A stretch of DNA of 43,690 bases from Trichocoleus desertorum ATA4-8-CV12 (GTDB taxonomy: Bacteria; Cyanobacteriota; Cyanobacteriia; FACHB-46), in contig JAHHIL010000051.1 in the NCBI GenBank assembly GCA_019358975.1, forward strand, positions 1-43,690, written 5' to 3'. Positions within the stretch are counted from its first letter, which is position 1, and every line of letters begins with the position of its first letter. Position numbers and translations under genes: made by a program. The notes beneath the pieces were generated by a model. The model was given only the letters and a program-made list of their open reading frames with translations. It had not been told where the DNA came from and did not search any database. Below are positions 1 through 8,727 of the stretch, in pieces.

Positions 1-42
1 GCTTTAATCGTGTCATTGAACATCGTTGGAGGGTTTCCTTCA

Positions 43-90
43 CTAGCAAGCTTGAGCAAGGGAGGGAACTCCCGGCTCCATTCTTGCTAG
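43..90. terminator. nested inverted repeat downstream of the iron operon
   Basis: An outer inverted repeat CTAGCAAG (43-50) / CTTGCTAG (83-90) encloses a tighter hairpin GGGAG-GGAA-CTCCC (60-73). It lies about 60 nt past the stop of the fecE-like gene, on the side where that operon's transcript would end. No clear T-run follows on the minus strand, so it may be an RNA-stabilising hairpin rather than a terminator. The plus frame starting at base 3 is open to a stop at 91-93 and could be the tail of a gene outside the window; I cannot identify it. Confidence 0.3.
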
Positions 91-153
91 AGTGACTGGT
101 ATCTTATTTATTTGCAAGCCCCTTACAGGTGATACAGTTACAGCTTGTAAAGA

Positions 154-993
154 TTAGGGCTGCTGTCGCACATAGTTGCGTTTCATAGGCATTTTTTGGC
201 TGATCGGGATGCACATAGGTGTGCCTGCGATGGGATCGCGGATAATGCTGCTCTTGACGCCAAACACCTCTTCTACTAGGGATTCAGTCATAACTTCTGG
301 TGGCATACCCTGAGCGTAGATATTTCCCTGCCGCATCACCACTAAATAATCTGCGTAGCGACAAGCTTGGTTTAAATCGTGCAACACCATGACGATTGTA
401 CGTCCTTGGGTTTGGTTCAACTCATATAGCAAATCTAGAACTTCGATTTGATGAGCCAGATCTAGAAATGTAGTAGGTTCGTCCAGCAGTAGGATGTCTG
501 TGTCTTGGGCCAAAGACATGGCAATCCAGGCTCGCTGGCGTTGTCCCCCGGAAAGGCTGTCGAGCGGGCGATCGCTCAGTTCCGTCATGCCCGTGATCGC
601 TAAGGCTTGTTCCGTCAACCGTTCATCTTCTTTCGACCATTGTTGCAACCAACTCTGGTGAGGATAGCGTCCCTGAGCTACAAGTTCACGTACAGTCAAA
701 CCTTCGGGAGCAGATGGGTTTTGGGGTAGCATACCCAAGCGCTTAGCAACTTCTTTGGTGGAGAGTTTGGCGATCGCTACGTTATCCAGATACACCACAC
801 CACTCTGAGGCTTGATTAATCGGGCGAGTCCTTTGAGCAAGGTAGATTTGCCACAACCATTAGGACCCACTAAAGCGGTGATTTGCTGAACTGGAATGTC
901 TACATGCAAATCTCGAATAATAGTAGCCCGATCGTATGCCAGGGTGAGTTGCTGAGCGGTGAGTGCTGGTTCCATTGAGGTGCGTTTATGCAT
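154..993 (-). CDS. fecE: iron-complex ABC transporter ATP-binding protein (FecE-like)
   Basis: ATPase subunit that powers an inner-membrane importer of ferric-siderophore or related iron complexes. All ABC signatures are visible: Walker [11 protein letters not shown]-loop region MLPQNP, signature [10 protein letters not shown], Walker [13 protein letters not shown] and the switch histidine in VLHDLNQA. Length of about 280 residues is normal for FecE/FepC. A longer frame reaches 1032, but the ATG at 993 overlaps the end of the upstream permease gene by 8 nt, a typical translational-coupling arrangement; an ATG at 975 is the alternative. It is the last gene of exbB-exbD-permease-permease-ATPase. 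Substrate cannot be told from sequence; B12 or haem importers are related, but exbBD/tonB linkage favours iron. Confidence 0.9.
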   Translation of the reverse strand: MHKRTSMEPALTAQQLTLAYDRATIIRDLHVDIPVQQITALVGPNGCGKSTLLKGLARLIKPQSGVVYLDNVAIAKLSTKEVAKRLGMLPQNPSAPEGLTVRELVAQGRYPHQSWLQQWSKEDERLTEQALAITGMTELSDRPLDSLSGGQRQRAWIAMSLAQDTDILLLDEPTTFLDLAHQIEVLDLLYELNQTQGRTIVMVLHDLNQACRYADYLVVMRQGNIYAQGMPPEVMTESLVEEVFGVKSSIIRDPIAGTPMCIPISQKMPMKRNYVRQQP

Positions 994-2041
994 TCCGGTT
1001 TCGATAGAGCAGGTAGAGAAAATAGGGCGCACCCACTACAGCAGTAATCACCCCACAGGGCAGTTCGATCGGGGCAAAGAGCGATCGCCCCAAAAAGTCA
1101 GCGAGAGCCACCGTCAACCCACCTACCAAAGCCGCTGTCGGTAGCAGTCCCTCATGAGCAGGGCCAACCAACTGACGTGCCAAATGGGGTGACATTAGAC
1201 CCACAAACCCGATTGTACCTGCTGTCGCTACACTTGCTCCCGACAAAGCCACACAAGTGATCAGCAATAAGCCGCGCTGCCACTCGATCGGCACACCTAA
1301 ACCACGGGCAACCTCATCTCCTAAGTTAAGCGTGTTTAGATCACGAGCGCACAATAAAGAGAGTGGAATGAACACTCCCAACCAAGGCAATAACGCTTGC
1401 ACATGCTCCCAAGTGCGGCCATAGACGCTACCTGCTAACCAAACCAAAGCTTGACTGACATCCTCAATATTGCCAAAGGTAATTAACAAGCTACTAAGAG
1501 CTGAGGCGATCGCACCCACACCAACCCCCACCAAAATCAGCCTAATTGGGGCGCTACCCCGCTCCCAAGCCAATCCATAAACTAACAGCGCTGCGATGAA
1601 GGCTCCTGCAAAGGCAGCAATGGGCAAAACAAAGGCAGGAAGAGAGGGAAACAGCACAATCAAAGATACTGCGGCTAAACCTGCACCCGCTTGCACGCCC
1701 ACAATTTCTGGAGATGCCAAAGGGTTGCGAGTCAGCCCTTGCAGAATAGTGCCAGCGATCGCTAACCCAGCCCCTACCAAAAACGCCACAATGACGCGGG
1801 GCAAGCGCAAGGTGTTGATTACAAAAGCATCATCAGGGTTAGTAGTCGGCAACCCTAAGATAGTTTTGATCACATCCAATGGTGAAATCGGATACTCCCC
1901 ATAGCCCACGCTCCAGATCATGACCAGCAGCGCAGCAACCGCAAGACCCAGCAGCACCAGCGGAGCCCGGCGGTTAATCTTAAATGAGAGTGGCCAAGCG
2001 GATGAACGAATGACTAGCCAAGGCGGTTCTATTGGTTTCAT
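986..2041 (-). CDS. fecD: FecCD-family ABC transporter permease, second subunit
   Basis: Membrane subunit of the BtuC/FecCD family, forming the importer pore with the permease encoded just upstream. The 351-residue protein has about nine or ten hydrophobic segments after a basic N-terminus. It keeps family hallmarks: [38 protein letters not shown] near residues 75-115 and the [19 protein letters not shown] stretch near residue 280, which contacts the ATPase. It begins 10 nt after the preceding permease stop and its end overlaps the ATPase start. The two permeases share the same motif order, so the pair arose by duplication and probably works as a heterodimer. Which of them corresponds to FecC or FecD is by gene order only. 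Confidence 0.88.
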   Translation of the reverse strand: MKPIEPPWLVIRSSAWPLSFKINRRAPLVLLGLAVAALLVMIWSVGYGEYPISPLDVIKTILGLPTTNPDDAFVINTLRLPRVIVAFLVGAGLAIAGTILQGLTRNPLASPEIVGVQAGAGLAAVSLIVLFPSLPAFVLPIAAFAGAFIAALLVYGLAWERGSAPIRLILVGVGVGAIASALSSLLITFGNIEDVSQALVWLAGSVYGRTWEHVQALLPWLGVFIPLSLLCARDLNTLNLGDEVARGLGVPIEWQRGLLLITCVALSGASVATAGTIGFVGLMSPHLARQLVGPAHEGLLPTAALVGGLTVALADFLGRSLFAPIELPCGVITAVVGAPYFLYLLYRNRNA

Positions 2042-2051
2042 TGCATCCCTC

Positions 2052-3107
2052 TCACCGTTTTACTTGCGATCGCGCCAGGTAGATAAAAAACGGAGCGCCT
2101 ACCAAAGCGGTCATAATGCCAACGGGTAGCTCCTGAGGTTTGATCACTAAGCGGGCAGCGAGATCAGCCAGAGATAGCAAAATTGCCCCCCACACAGCGG
2201 CATGAGGCAACAACCAACGGTAATCGACTCCCACCCAAAAGCGCACGATGTGAGGCACCACCAAACCGATGAAGCCGATCGGCCCTGCTAAAGCCACAGC
2301 GCTACCTGCCAGCAGTACTACTACCAAAGCCGCGATCGCCTTGACCCATCCAGTTTTTAGCCCTAACCCTTTCGCGACATCTTCACCCAACGTTAGCGCT
2401 GTAATTTGTTTACCCATGCTAAAAGCTAGGACTAGCCCAATTAGGAGGTAAGGGAGAACCTGCAAGAGAATATTGAGATCGCGTCCTGCCACTGAGCCTG
2501 CTAACCAAAACCGCACTTCATCTAAGGTGCGCTGGCTCAAGATCAAAGTTCCTGTGGTGAGGGCAGATAACAAATAGCTCAAAACGGCCCCTGCCAAAAT
2601 GAGCTTTAGAGGTGTAATGCCACTGCGTCCCACAGAGCTTAACAAGTAGACACTAACAGCCGCGATCGCCCCTCCAGCAAACGCTACCCAGGCCTGTACT
2701 TGAACCGATACATTCCCCCAGAAAAACGTAGATAGCACCACTGCGAAGGCTGCCCCAGTGCTAATGCCTAAAATTCCCGGATCAGCGAGGGGATTGCGAG
2801 TTAACCCTTGCATCAGGGCACCTGCCACAGCTAACGCCGCCCCCACCAACAGTGCCACTAAGGCTCTCGGCAACCTCACATTGGTAATAATCAGGTGATT
2901 GGTGGAGCCATCAAAAGCCGTTAGAGCTTGCCACACAGTAGCAAGATCAACATCGGCTGCCCCTAACGTAATGCTGAGCATCAGGCAACCGATCAACAGA
3001 AAAATCCCCACAACCAGACCGACAAGCTGGAACTTATAGGGTTGGTTTTTCCCTCTAGTTGAGGAGTTTGAATCGTCTCCCCATTTCCTCATCTCCTCAT
3101 TCACCAT
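2052..3107 (-). CDS. fecC: FecCD-family ABC transporter permease, first subunit
   Basis: First inner-membrane permease of the iron importer, 351 residues and rich in hydrophobic helices. Motifs [39 protein letters not shown] (about residues 80-117) and GPIGFIGLVVPHIVRFWVG (about 275-295) are diagnostic of FecCD/BtuC permeases. The charged N-terminus (MVNEEMRKWGDDS) is cytoplasmic. Its start lies 2 nt after the exbD stop, so it is co-transcribed and probably coupled to exbD. A second ATG six codons in is possible. This fusion of TonB-motor genes with an ABC importer in one transcript ties outer-membrane energisation to inner-membrane transport. Confidence 0.88.
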   Translation of the reverse strand: MVNEEMRKWGDDSNSSTRGKNQPYKFQLVGLVVGIFLLIGCLMLSITLGAADVDLATVWQALTAFDGSTNHLIITNVRLPRALVALLVGAALAVAGALMQGLTRNPLADPGILGISTGAAFAVVLSTFFWGNVSVQVQAWVAFAGGAIAAVSVYLLSSVGRSGITPLKLILAGAVLSYLLSALTTGTLILSQRTLDEVRFWLAGSVAGRDLNILLQVLPYLLIGLVLAFSMGKQITALTLGEDVAKGLGLKTGWVKAIAALVVVLLAGSAVALAGPIGFIGLVVPHIVRFWVGVDYRWLLPHAAVWGAILLSLADLAARLVIKPQELPVGIMTALVGAPFFIYLARSQVKR

Positions 3108-3109
3108 GC

Positions 3110-3511
3110 TTAAGGACGACGAGTTGAGATTCCCATCTTCACGCCTTCTATAGTGCGTAACTGATCCATCACCGTAATTACTTCACCATGAGGAACCTTT
3201 TCATCGGCATTGACTACCACCAACGCCTCCGAGCCATTTGCCATCATAGCTTTGACTTTCGCTGGTAAATCTTGAACTGTGGTTGGTTGGCGATTGAGAA
3301 ACACGTTTCCTTGCGCGTCAACGGTGACTGCAATTTTGCTCTGTTGTTGCGACTGAGCCGTTTGCGCCTTAGGTAAGTTGACGGGTAGTCCCTCGGAGCG
3401 AGTCAAAAACAAAGATGACATGATGAAAAATGTCAAGATGGCAAAGATGACATCAATCATCGGCACGATATTAATTTGAGGAATATCATCTGCCTCTTCG
3501 GGAATGTTCAT
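3110..3511 (-). CDS. exbD: biopolymer transport protein ExbD
   Basis: Proton-channel subunit of the ExbB-ExbD-TonB motor in the inner membrane. The 133-residue protein has a short cytoplasmic N-terminus, one transmembrane helix (INIVPMIDVIFAILTFFIMSSLFL, about residues 15-37) carrying the conserved membrane-embedded Asp of the PMIDV motif, and a periplasmic domain ending in GVKMGIST. Length and layout match the ExbD/TolR family. The stop of exbB lies 6 nt upstream and the next permease starts 2 nt downstream, so the gene is in the middle of the iron operon. TolR is the main alternative, but the ABC importer and nearby tonB argue for ExbD. Confidence 0.9.
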   Translation of the reverse strand: MNIPEEADDIPQINIVPMIDVIFAILTFFIMSSLFLTRSEGLPVNLPKAQTAQSQQQSKIAVTVDAQGNVFLNRQPTTVQDLPAKVKAMMANGSEALVVVNADEKVPHGEVITVMDQLRTIEGVKMGISTRRP

Positions 3512-3517
3512 AACTGC

Positions 3518-4168
3518 TTAACTCATCACTTTTGAGACTGAACTAAAACCTTCATGACGGCTGAGATGCAGAACTTCAAGCTGACTGCCATACTCTTGAA
3601 TTGCCGCAAGCTGCCGTCGATAGAAGCCCCGAAAGAGACTAGTAAAAACTAGCGTAAACAGCGCCACAATCAGACCTGCCGCAGTTGAAACCAGGGCTTC
3701 ACTGATACCCCCCGTCACCTGCACGGCGCTCTCACTGCCAACACTTCCCAAGTTGAGGGAGGCAAATGAGCGAATTAAACCCAGAACAGTTCCTAGCAGC
3801 CCTAGCAAGGGAGATGCCGCAATAATCATGTCAAAGACCGAATTAAACCGTCTAAACATGGGCAACTCTGCCTGTGTCGCTCCTTCTAGCGTTAGCCGAA
3901 AGGCGTGAGGTGGAAAGTGATCGACTTCCAAAGCTTCTAAAAAGATACGAGCGATCGGGAGGTCAGCATTTTGTCTGAGCTTGAGTATTGCGCTATCAAA
4001 ATCATGGGGATAAATGCGAAGTGTATCGCGGATTACTCGCTTTTGCCGCCGATTAACTCGGAACCAAAAGGTCAAACGTTCAATAATCAAGGCGATCGCC
4101 ACAATCGAGAACCCCAACAGGGGAAACATGACGACGCCACCTGCAAGAAACAGTTCAACAATTAGCAT
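3518..4168 (-). CDS. exbB: MotA/TolQ/ExbB proton channel family protein
   Basis: Inner-membrane scaffold of the TonB motor; with ExbD it converts the proton gradient into movement of TonB. Three hydrophobic segments are visible: residues about 3-25, then about 105-130 (IIAASPLLGLLGTVLGLI) and about 150-175 (ISEALVSTAAGLIVALFTLVF), the last two with the small-residue pattern typical of the family. The frame is open to 4255, but the extra 29 residues include a Cys/Pro-rich stretch unlike ExbB, so the ATG at 4168 is chosen. First gene of the minus-strand operon; it diverges from tonB across a region of roughly 360 nt. Confidence 0.87.
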   Translation of the reverse strand: MLIVELFLAGGVVMFPLLGFSIVAIALIIERLTFWFRVNRRQKRVIRDTLRIYPHDFDSAILKLRQNADLPIARIFLEALEVDHFPPHAFRLTLEGATQAELPMFRRFNSVFDMIIAASPLLGLLGTVLGLIRSFASLNLGSVGSESAVQVTGGISEALVSTAAGLIVALFTLVFTSLFRGFYRRQLAAIQEYGSQLEVLHLSRHEGFSSVSKVMS

Positions 4169-4528
4169 TTCTAGCTCACACGGCAATAGAGCTGACCTTG
4201 GGAGCCAGCAAAATAATTTCAGAGAAGCATGATTGAAGAGACTCACTATTGACATCTCTTCTCAAAAGAGATTAGGTCTTGCAGTAATTAATGTCAAGTA
4301 TTCGCATTACAGCAGTTATTATTTTAGAACCCTTTAAAGTGCTTTAACTTCCTGTATCTGAAGGTACCAGTACCTCAAAAGCCTTTGATTCAGTTGTTCT
4401 AGTGTTAGGCGAAGCAGCTAGTTAACAGCAATTAATGGATTGACAGTACAGCCGTTGAATTTTAGGATGGGCAAGTCAACTAGAAATATTTGCAATAACT
4501 ATTCACCGCCCAGCAAACAGTAAAGCAA
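4169..4528. promoter_or_regulatory. divergent promoter region between exbB and tonB
   Basis: About 360 nt without a supported gene, separating divergent exbB and tonB. It must hold promoters for both directions. An A/T-rich imperfect dyad near 4481-4504 (AAATATTTGCAATAACTATT) lies just upstream of tonB and loosely resembles a Fur-type iron box, but the match is weak. A short palindrome GGTACCAGTACC occurs near 4365-4376. Iron repression is expected from the genes, not proved by the site. Confidence 0.3.
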
Positions 4529-6157
4529 ATGACATTCTCAGACACGGTTTTTCAACAACGCGAACAGCAAGAGAAGACCCTCAAGCGGTTTATTGCTTAC
4601 AGTCTTGCGGGATCATTTGCCTTGCACGGAGTTGGACTGTGCCTGAAAGTCAATAATTTCTGGAAGCCAGAGCAGACAAAGGTAGAAGAGATCCTCATCG
4701 TCGCGACTGATACGCCAGAAGAAGAGTTAACCGAGCCAACTCCCGAACCAGAGAACCTCCCAGAAGCAACGGTGGAGACTGAGGTCGCAACTGCTGCTGG
4801 TACAGAGGAAGCGGGTACCACAACTGTACTAGCAGCTGCTCCAGCATCCTTTACCCCTGCTGTTGAAGCGGCTCTCCCAGACCCTATAGTGCCTGAAGAG
4901 CTAACCCCAGAACCCCCACCCGAACCAACCCCCGCTCCAGTCGTTGAAGATCTGCCATCGCCTACGCCTGAAGAGCCAACCCCAGAGCCACCTCCCGAAG
5001 AACCTGTAGCTGAAGATAAACCCCAAGAACCAACTCCCGAACCCCAGGCGGAGACGACTGAAGCAACTCCCTCTCCCGTGGCAGAGCAAAAACCAAAAGA
5101 GGAAGTCGCGAAGGCACCCCCCCCCGCTCCGCGCAACTCGAACAATTTTCTACAAGACCTATGGCGTCCTCGCGAACGAGCTAGCCAACCCACTGCAAAT
5201 CGCAGTAGCTCGAATGCTTCTGCTACAACCTCAAGTCGTGCCACAGGCAGCTCAACTACAGGTAGTTCGACCGGAAATGGTTCTGGACAAGGCACGAGCA
5301 CAGCGGTTGGGCCAAGCCGACCAGGTACTGGTTTAGGCCCAGGCTCGGGTGATGGCAAGAACCCAGGATCACAAACAGGTGCTAGCCAAACTCCTCCGGC
5401 AGAGAAGCCGCCTAAGCGAGGCAACCAATCGCGCGAGATTACATGTCAAGGTTGTGAAAATGCTACGTTTGTACGTCCCAAGGAGGCTAATGGAGCTAAA
5501 GGTGAGCCTGAGCTAATCTTTAGCTTCGGCGAGGGAGGAAAGCCACAGGTTACTCTCTCCAAATCCAGCGGTAACAGTGTGTTGGACGAAGCTGCATTAG
5601 AGCAAGCTCGTGAGCAATTAGAGAAAGAGAGTGACTGGGAAGGAGCCAAAGCTGGCGATAGGGTCCGGATTGTAGTTGAATTCACTGATAAGGATTCAGC
5701 GCGCGATCGCCCACAAGAACGCCGCAGTATCACTGTTTCTGAACCTGCCCCAGAACCCGTTGCATCTGAGATTCCTGAAGTCCCATCTGCTGCCGTAGAT
5801 CAACCAGCAAGCTCAGAGACTACCACAACCACGAATACTCCATCGACTACTGCCAGCCCCTCTGCTATACCGAATCCAGAATCAGCAGATAGCTCGGAAA
5901 CTCCACAGCCCCCAGTGGAATCTAGCTCACCAGCAGATTCTCCAGCACCAGAAGCAGAGCCGATCCCAGAGGCTGCACCAGAACCAGAGTCTATTCCCGA
6001 ACCAGAGCCTATTCCCGAACCCGAACCGATCCCAGAAGCTGCACCAGAACCAGAGCCTATTCCCGAACCCGAACCGATCCCAGAAGCAGAGCCGATCCCA
6101 GAGGCTGCACCAGAACCAGAGCCTATTCCCGAACCCGAACCCGAAGCGATCCCTTAG
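4529..6157 (+). CDS. tonB: TonB-family energy transducer with long Pro/Glu tail
   Basis: Transmits ExbBD-derived force across the periplasm to outer-membrane receptors. Residues 20-45 form the N-terminal signal anchor, with a Ser-Phe-Ala-Leu-His arrangement like the TonB SxxxH motif. A Pro/Glu-rich periplasmic spacer follows (about 60-205), then a Ser/Thr/Gly linker (215-290). A compact TonB C-terminal domain spans about 305-395 ([19 protein letters not shown] to [12 protein letters not shown]). Unusually, a further 150 residues follow, Ser/Pro-rich and then ending in near-perfect PEPEPIPEA-type repeats. At 542 residues it is about twice the E. coli TonB length. The frame stays open for 57 more codons past the TAG stop. 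It diverges from the exbBD/ABC operon, its functional partner. Confidence 0.85.
   Translation: MTFSDTVFQQREQQEKTLKRFIAYSLAGSFALHGVGLCLKVNNFWKPEQTKVEEILIVATDTPEEELTEPTPEPENLPEATVETEVATAAGTEEAGTTTVLAAAPASFTPAVEAALPDPIVPEELTPEPPPEPTPAPVVEDLPSPTPEEPTPEPPPEEPVAEDKPQEPTPEPQAETTEATPSPVAEQKPKEEVAKAPPPAPRNSNNFLQDLWRPRERASQPTANRSSSNASATTSSRATGSSTTGSSTGNGSGQGTSTAVGPSRPGTGLGPGSGDGKNPGSQTGASQTPPAEKPPKRGNQSREITCQGCENATFVRPKEANGAKGEPELIFSFGEGGKPQVTLSKSSGNSVLDEAALEQAREQLEKESDWEGAKAGDRVRIVVEFTDKDSARDRPQERRSITVSEPAPEPVASEIPEVPSAAVDQPASSETTTTTNTPSTTASPSAIPNPESADSSETPQPPVESSSPADSPAPEAEPIPEAAPEPESIPEPEPIPEPEPIPEAAPEPEPIPEPEPIPEAEPIPEAAPEPEPIPEPEPEAIP
5950..6150 (+). repeat. in-gene tandem repeat encoding PEPEPIPEA units
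   Basis: The 3' end of tonB is made of repeated blocks built on GAACCAGAGCCTATTCCCGA and CCCGAACCCGAACCGATCCC. Larger 48-bp units recur, for example around 6030-6077 and again from about 6105. The units are nearly identical at DNA level, which points to recent slippage or unequal exchange and probable length variation between strains. Confidence 0.75.
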
Positions 6158-6387
6158 TCTCAAGATCACTACTCAAGAAAGTTCGCTGAATATGGCAGCA
6201 AATCCACAGGCAGCGGCGATCGCTACCGTAGCCCATTTGAATGGCGGGTTGCGATCGAGCCAATCCGGGCGTTACTGAATGAGGGTATGAATCAAGCTGG
6301 AACAGGTACATCAGACTTCCTACATGAATAGGAAAGCGTGTGACAGTAGCCGATCGCGGTGAGGTCAAGCACGCTAGATTTGAGTAA

Positions 6388-7080
6388 CTACTCAGGTAGG
6401 AGAACAGGGAAAGTAGGGGTTCCAGCAAACACTTGTTGAAGCGCATCCAGCACATCAATGCCTTGCTTTGTGAGGGTGGAAAGATAGCCTCGAATGCAAC
6501 AAAACATCTGAGCGCCCTTGATGGAACGAAAGCCTCCCGAAATCTTCTGCCGCAATTTCATCAGGCGTAAATCCCGCTCCGCCTGATTATTATCAAACGG
6601 CACTCGAAAGTCATACATAAAAGCGAGCACTGCCGATTGCTAGGCCAGACGATTCAGTAAGTTTCTAGGTGGACTTTGTTTAGGGCGACCTCTTGACTTG
6701 GGTTTTAATCTCAATCAGTAAGCTCATCATCGACTCTGCCCAACATTGCCCGTAGCGTTCCATCACAAACAGCAACTCGCGCAGGGGGTGAGCGTTGCAC
6801 AAGCCATGCTGACATCCATAGTGAGCGCATAGCTTGACCAGCCATCGTGAACGCTTGTGCCTGTAAAGTGGGGTAGAATCCCCATCGCGTCCATCGCCAC
6901 CTGACCTCGTTTCGGGTGGATGAAGTAGTGGGCCAATGCCCCGCTACACGCGACATGTAACCAGATCAATTTAGCGCCAACCCGTATCCCTGTCTCGTCA
7001 AAATGCCCAACGGCATTCCACCCACGACGCCAGAGTCAAACTCAAGCACCTTTATCCTGTCTTTGAAGCGACAGAATCAA
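6388..7080 (-). pseudogene. IS66-family transposase remnant (tnpC)
   Basis: Pieces of one IS66 transposase can be read on the minus strand in several frames. Upstream is GHFDETGIRVGAKLIWLHVA (about 7015-6950), continuing through HPKRGQ and FTGTSVHDGWSSY. After a frameshift comes ERYGQCWAESMMSLL (about 6765-6720), then the C-terminal YDFRVPFDNNQAERDLRLMK and FRSIKGAQMFCCIRGYLSTL (6630-6388). The catalytic DDE domain is broken by at least two frameshifts and deletions, so no active enzyme is made. Neither end of the IS, nor its tnpA/tnpB genes, is visible. It sits between tonB and a small membrane gene. Confidence 0.8.
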
Positions 7081-7149
7081 CCCAGGTTAACGCACATCTT
7101 TAGCCTTGCCAGTCCAGTAGAGGATTTGCAGACCTTTCATAGAAGCAAC

Positions 7150-7186
7150 AAAGCGCTCTCTAACTATAGGTTGTAGAGAGCGCTTT
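7150..7186 (-). terminator. strong hairpin terminator of the small membrane-protein gene
   Basis: A perfect 13-bp inverted repeat AAAGCGCTCTCTA (7150-7162) / TAGAGAGCGCTTT (7174-7186) with an 11-nt loop overlaps the stop codon of the minus-strand gene ending at 7185. It is followed on that strand by the T-rich GTTGCTTCT. This supports a Rho-independent terminator and argues that the small upstream gene is expressed. Confidence 0.65.
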
Positions 7187-7412
7187 AAGAGCGATCGCCC
7201 CGTTGAATACACTGCATACAAACATTGAACAAGACGATCACTGATGTGATTTCAATCAGAATTTGCAGCGGCAGCGGAGCCGTAATCAGCCCAGCCAGGA
7301 TGAAACCTAAACCGACAAAAATAGAGACAATCAGAATCACCTCATCGTCAAATAGCTTCAGACCGACCCATAAGGTGCCAAACCCAAGTGCCCAAAAGAT
7401 GAAATGATTCAT
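7185..7412 (-). CDS. small hypothetical membrane protein
   Basis: 75-residue protein made almost entirely of three hydrophobic segments: residues about 3-17 (IFWALGFGTLWVGL), 25-45 (VILIVSIFVGLGFILAGLI) and 48-65 (PLQILIEITSVIVLFNVCM), ending with a short basic tail. No family is recognised and no catalytic motif is seen. A strong hairpin terminator coincides with its stop, which supports it as a real transcription unit standing alone between IS66 debris and IS4-like debris. The start codon lacks an obvious Shine-Dalgarno sequence, which is common in cyanobacteria. Confidence 0.55.
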   Translation of the reverse strand: MNHFIFWALGFGTLWVGLKLFDDEVILIVSIFVGLGFILAGLITAPLPLQILIEITSVIVLFNVCMQCIQRGDRS

Positions 7413-7605
7413 GGAGTGATGACTCGTGATTTAATGTGCCGATGCCTTACAGCAGTTTCCGCTTGAATAAGCCATACGATTCTCTAGATAAAGCAACTGC
7501 CTAGCACTGCACCTGGGGCTTATCAATCTGAAGATTGCTGTAAGTACCGGACAAAAATCGGAGGACATGCAAGCTAGTACTGTTTAGGATTGCTGGGCCA
7601 CGGAG

Positions 7606-7735
7606 TTAATCATACTTGCGTTTTAGCTGTTTTGGAACTTTGCGCAAGGGGGTGCGTGGCTCTTGCCGTAAGTAGCGGAACCAGTCTTTGCCGATGAACT
7701 CTCGGTCCGCGCTCAAGCAGGCCAGCGATCGCTCT
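7606..7735 (-). pseudogene. IS4-like transposase fragment
   Basis: On the minus strand one frame reads LSADREFIGKDWFRYLRQEP and stops at 7606. ADREF(I/V)G-x-W is the region around the second catalytic Asp in IS4-group transposases. Only about 40 residues remain, beginning at a HIP1 octamer (GCGATCGC at about 7725). The rest of the 7413-7757 interval shows no gene. The fragment abuts the N-terminus of the next hypothetical gene, which it may have truncated. Confidence 0.5.
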
Positions 7736-7757
7736 CCTATTTGGCTATGCAGTTCGT

Positions 7758-7994
7758 TTGCTCAATCCAGACTGGTTTCTCTCCGGTACACTCATCGGGT
7801 ACTGGCTCTCAAATGTGCTGGGAATTCTCATGATGCAGTTTGGAGCAACGGATATGTTTCTGAGCGACGAGAAACGAAATACCAAACGGGATGTGCTGAT
7901 TGGACTGGGCGGCTCAACCCTCTACACCCTCATAGCTGCAGCCTTAGTTTACTTTCATGTGCTGGATATCCCTGATTTTTTGGAAGGCTTCTAA
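7758..7994 (+). CDS. hypothetical membrane protein, probably 5'-truncated
   Basis: 78 residues from a TTG codon; the frame is open upstream to 7698, giving an extra hydrophobic stretch (AIALLFGYAVRLL) with no ATG. Two membrane segments are seen: WFLSGTLIGYWLSNVLGILMM near the start and GGSTLYTLIAAALVYFHVL near the end, with a polar loop SDEKRNTKRD between. No family is recognised. Because the open frame begins inside IS4-like debris, the natural N-terminus has probably been replaced by the insertion and this is the C-terminal part of a longer protein. Confidence 0.4.
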   Translation: MLNPDWFLSGTLIGYWLSNVLGILMMQFGATDMFLSDEKRNTKRDVLIGLGGSTLYTLIAAALVYFHVLDIPDFLEGF

Positions 7995-8181
7995 GGGGGA
8001 TGGGCGGCAAAGCCACCAAGTCATTACAGTTCCAAACCAGAAATGCTTGTGCGATACCCGTGTGATAACTGAAGGAAGGGTTAGCAGCTATGCCAGACGG
8101 ACTCTATCCGAGGGTGGTTTAGTCGGCGGGCTAAATCAAGTAAAAGTAGAATGCTAAATGTTATTACACGGATTGAATTCT

Positions 8182-8613
8182 ATGAAACTGAATTATTTGG
8201 TAAGACAGCTTTCGACTGTAGGCCGTTTGATGACTACGACTTTGCTTTGTGTGTTAGCGATCGCTTTCGCTTGGCAAGGTGCGTTTTTCTCTAACCCCTC
8301 AGCGATCGCTGCTCCTACTACTACCCTGATTGCAACATCAGATGTGGGGGATCAAGTTAAAAAGGAAAACAAAGGTTTTGTTCGAGATGCGGCAGAGAAA
8401 GTGAAGGAAACTGCCAACAAAAATGCAAGTCGCGTTGAGGACTCAACTGACGGCACTGCCAACCCGATTCAGCGCAAAGCTCAGAGAGATGTTGCTCGCA
8501 TTGAAAAGAGAGCCGATGAAGATGCTGCTCGGACTCAGGAAGCAATTGATCACAATGTCAATGCATTTGAGCGTGCGGTTGACAGCATCAAGGATGCCTT
8601 TAGCGGCGAATAA
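8182..8613 (+). CDS. secreted helical hypothetical protein, LEA / low-temperature-induced-like
   Basis: 143 residues from the ATG at 8182; an ATG at 8158 is possible but adds nothing signal-like. Residues 1-45 form a signal peptide or anchor with a hydrophobic core (TTLLCVLAIAFAWQGAFF) and a likely Ala-Ala-containing cleavage region near SAIAAP. The mature part is highly charged, predicted helical and repetitive (KGFVRDAAEKVKETANKNASRVED, QRDVARIEKRADEDAARTQEA). It resembles late-embryogenesis-abundant and cyanobacterial low-temperature-induced proteins that protect membranes in stress; this rests on composition, not on a clear motif. A hairpin terminator follows 50 nt downstream. Confidence 0.6.
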   Translation: MKLNYLVRQLSTVGRLMTTTLLCVLAIAFAWQGAFFSNPSAIAAPTTTLIATSDVGDQVKKENKGFVRDAAEKVKETANKNASRVEDSTDGTANPIQRKAQRDVARIEKRADEDAARTQEAIDHNVNAFERAVDSIKDAFSGE

Positions 8614-8662
8614 ATACTAGCTAGTATTGTGTCAAGCAATTTCTAATTAGCATAACGATTGT

Positions 8663-8690
8663 CAGGGTACCTCTCGTGGGTGCCCTGTTT
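8663..8690 (+). terminator. Rho-independent terminator
   Basis: Inverted repeat CAGGGTACC / GGGTGCCCTG with loop TCTCGT, followed by TTT, lies 50 nt after the LEA-like gene. On the opposite strand it also stands just after the end of the convergent histidine kinase gene, so it may serve in both directions. Confidence 0.55.
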
Positions 8691-8727
8691 GGTGAATGGT
8701 AGGCCCAGACAGGCACAAGACCTGCCC

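Noticed and set aside
4597-5424. Long minus-strand frame of 275 codons opposite tonB
   Set aside because: It is the complement of the Pro/Glu/Ser-rich tonB coding sequence; its Gly/Ser/Val composition is a shadow effect.
8020-8157. Possible group II intron 5' end (GTGCGATACCCGTGTG) before the LEA-like gene
   Set aside because: Domain I structure, domain V and a reverse transcriptase are all absent.
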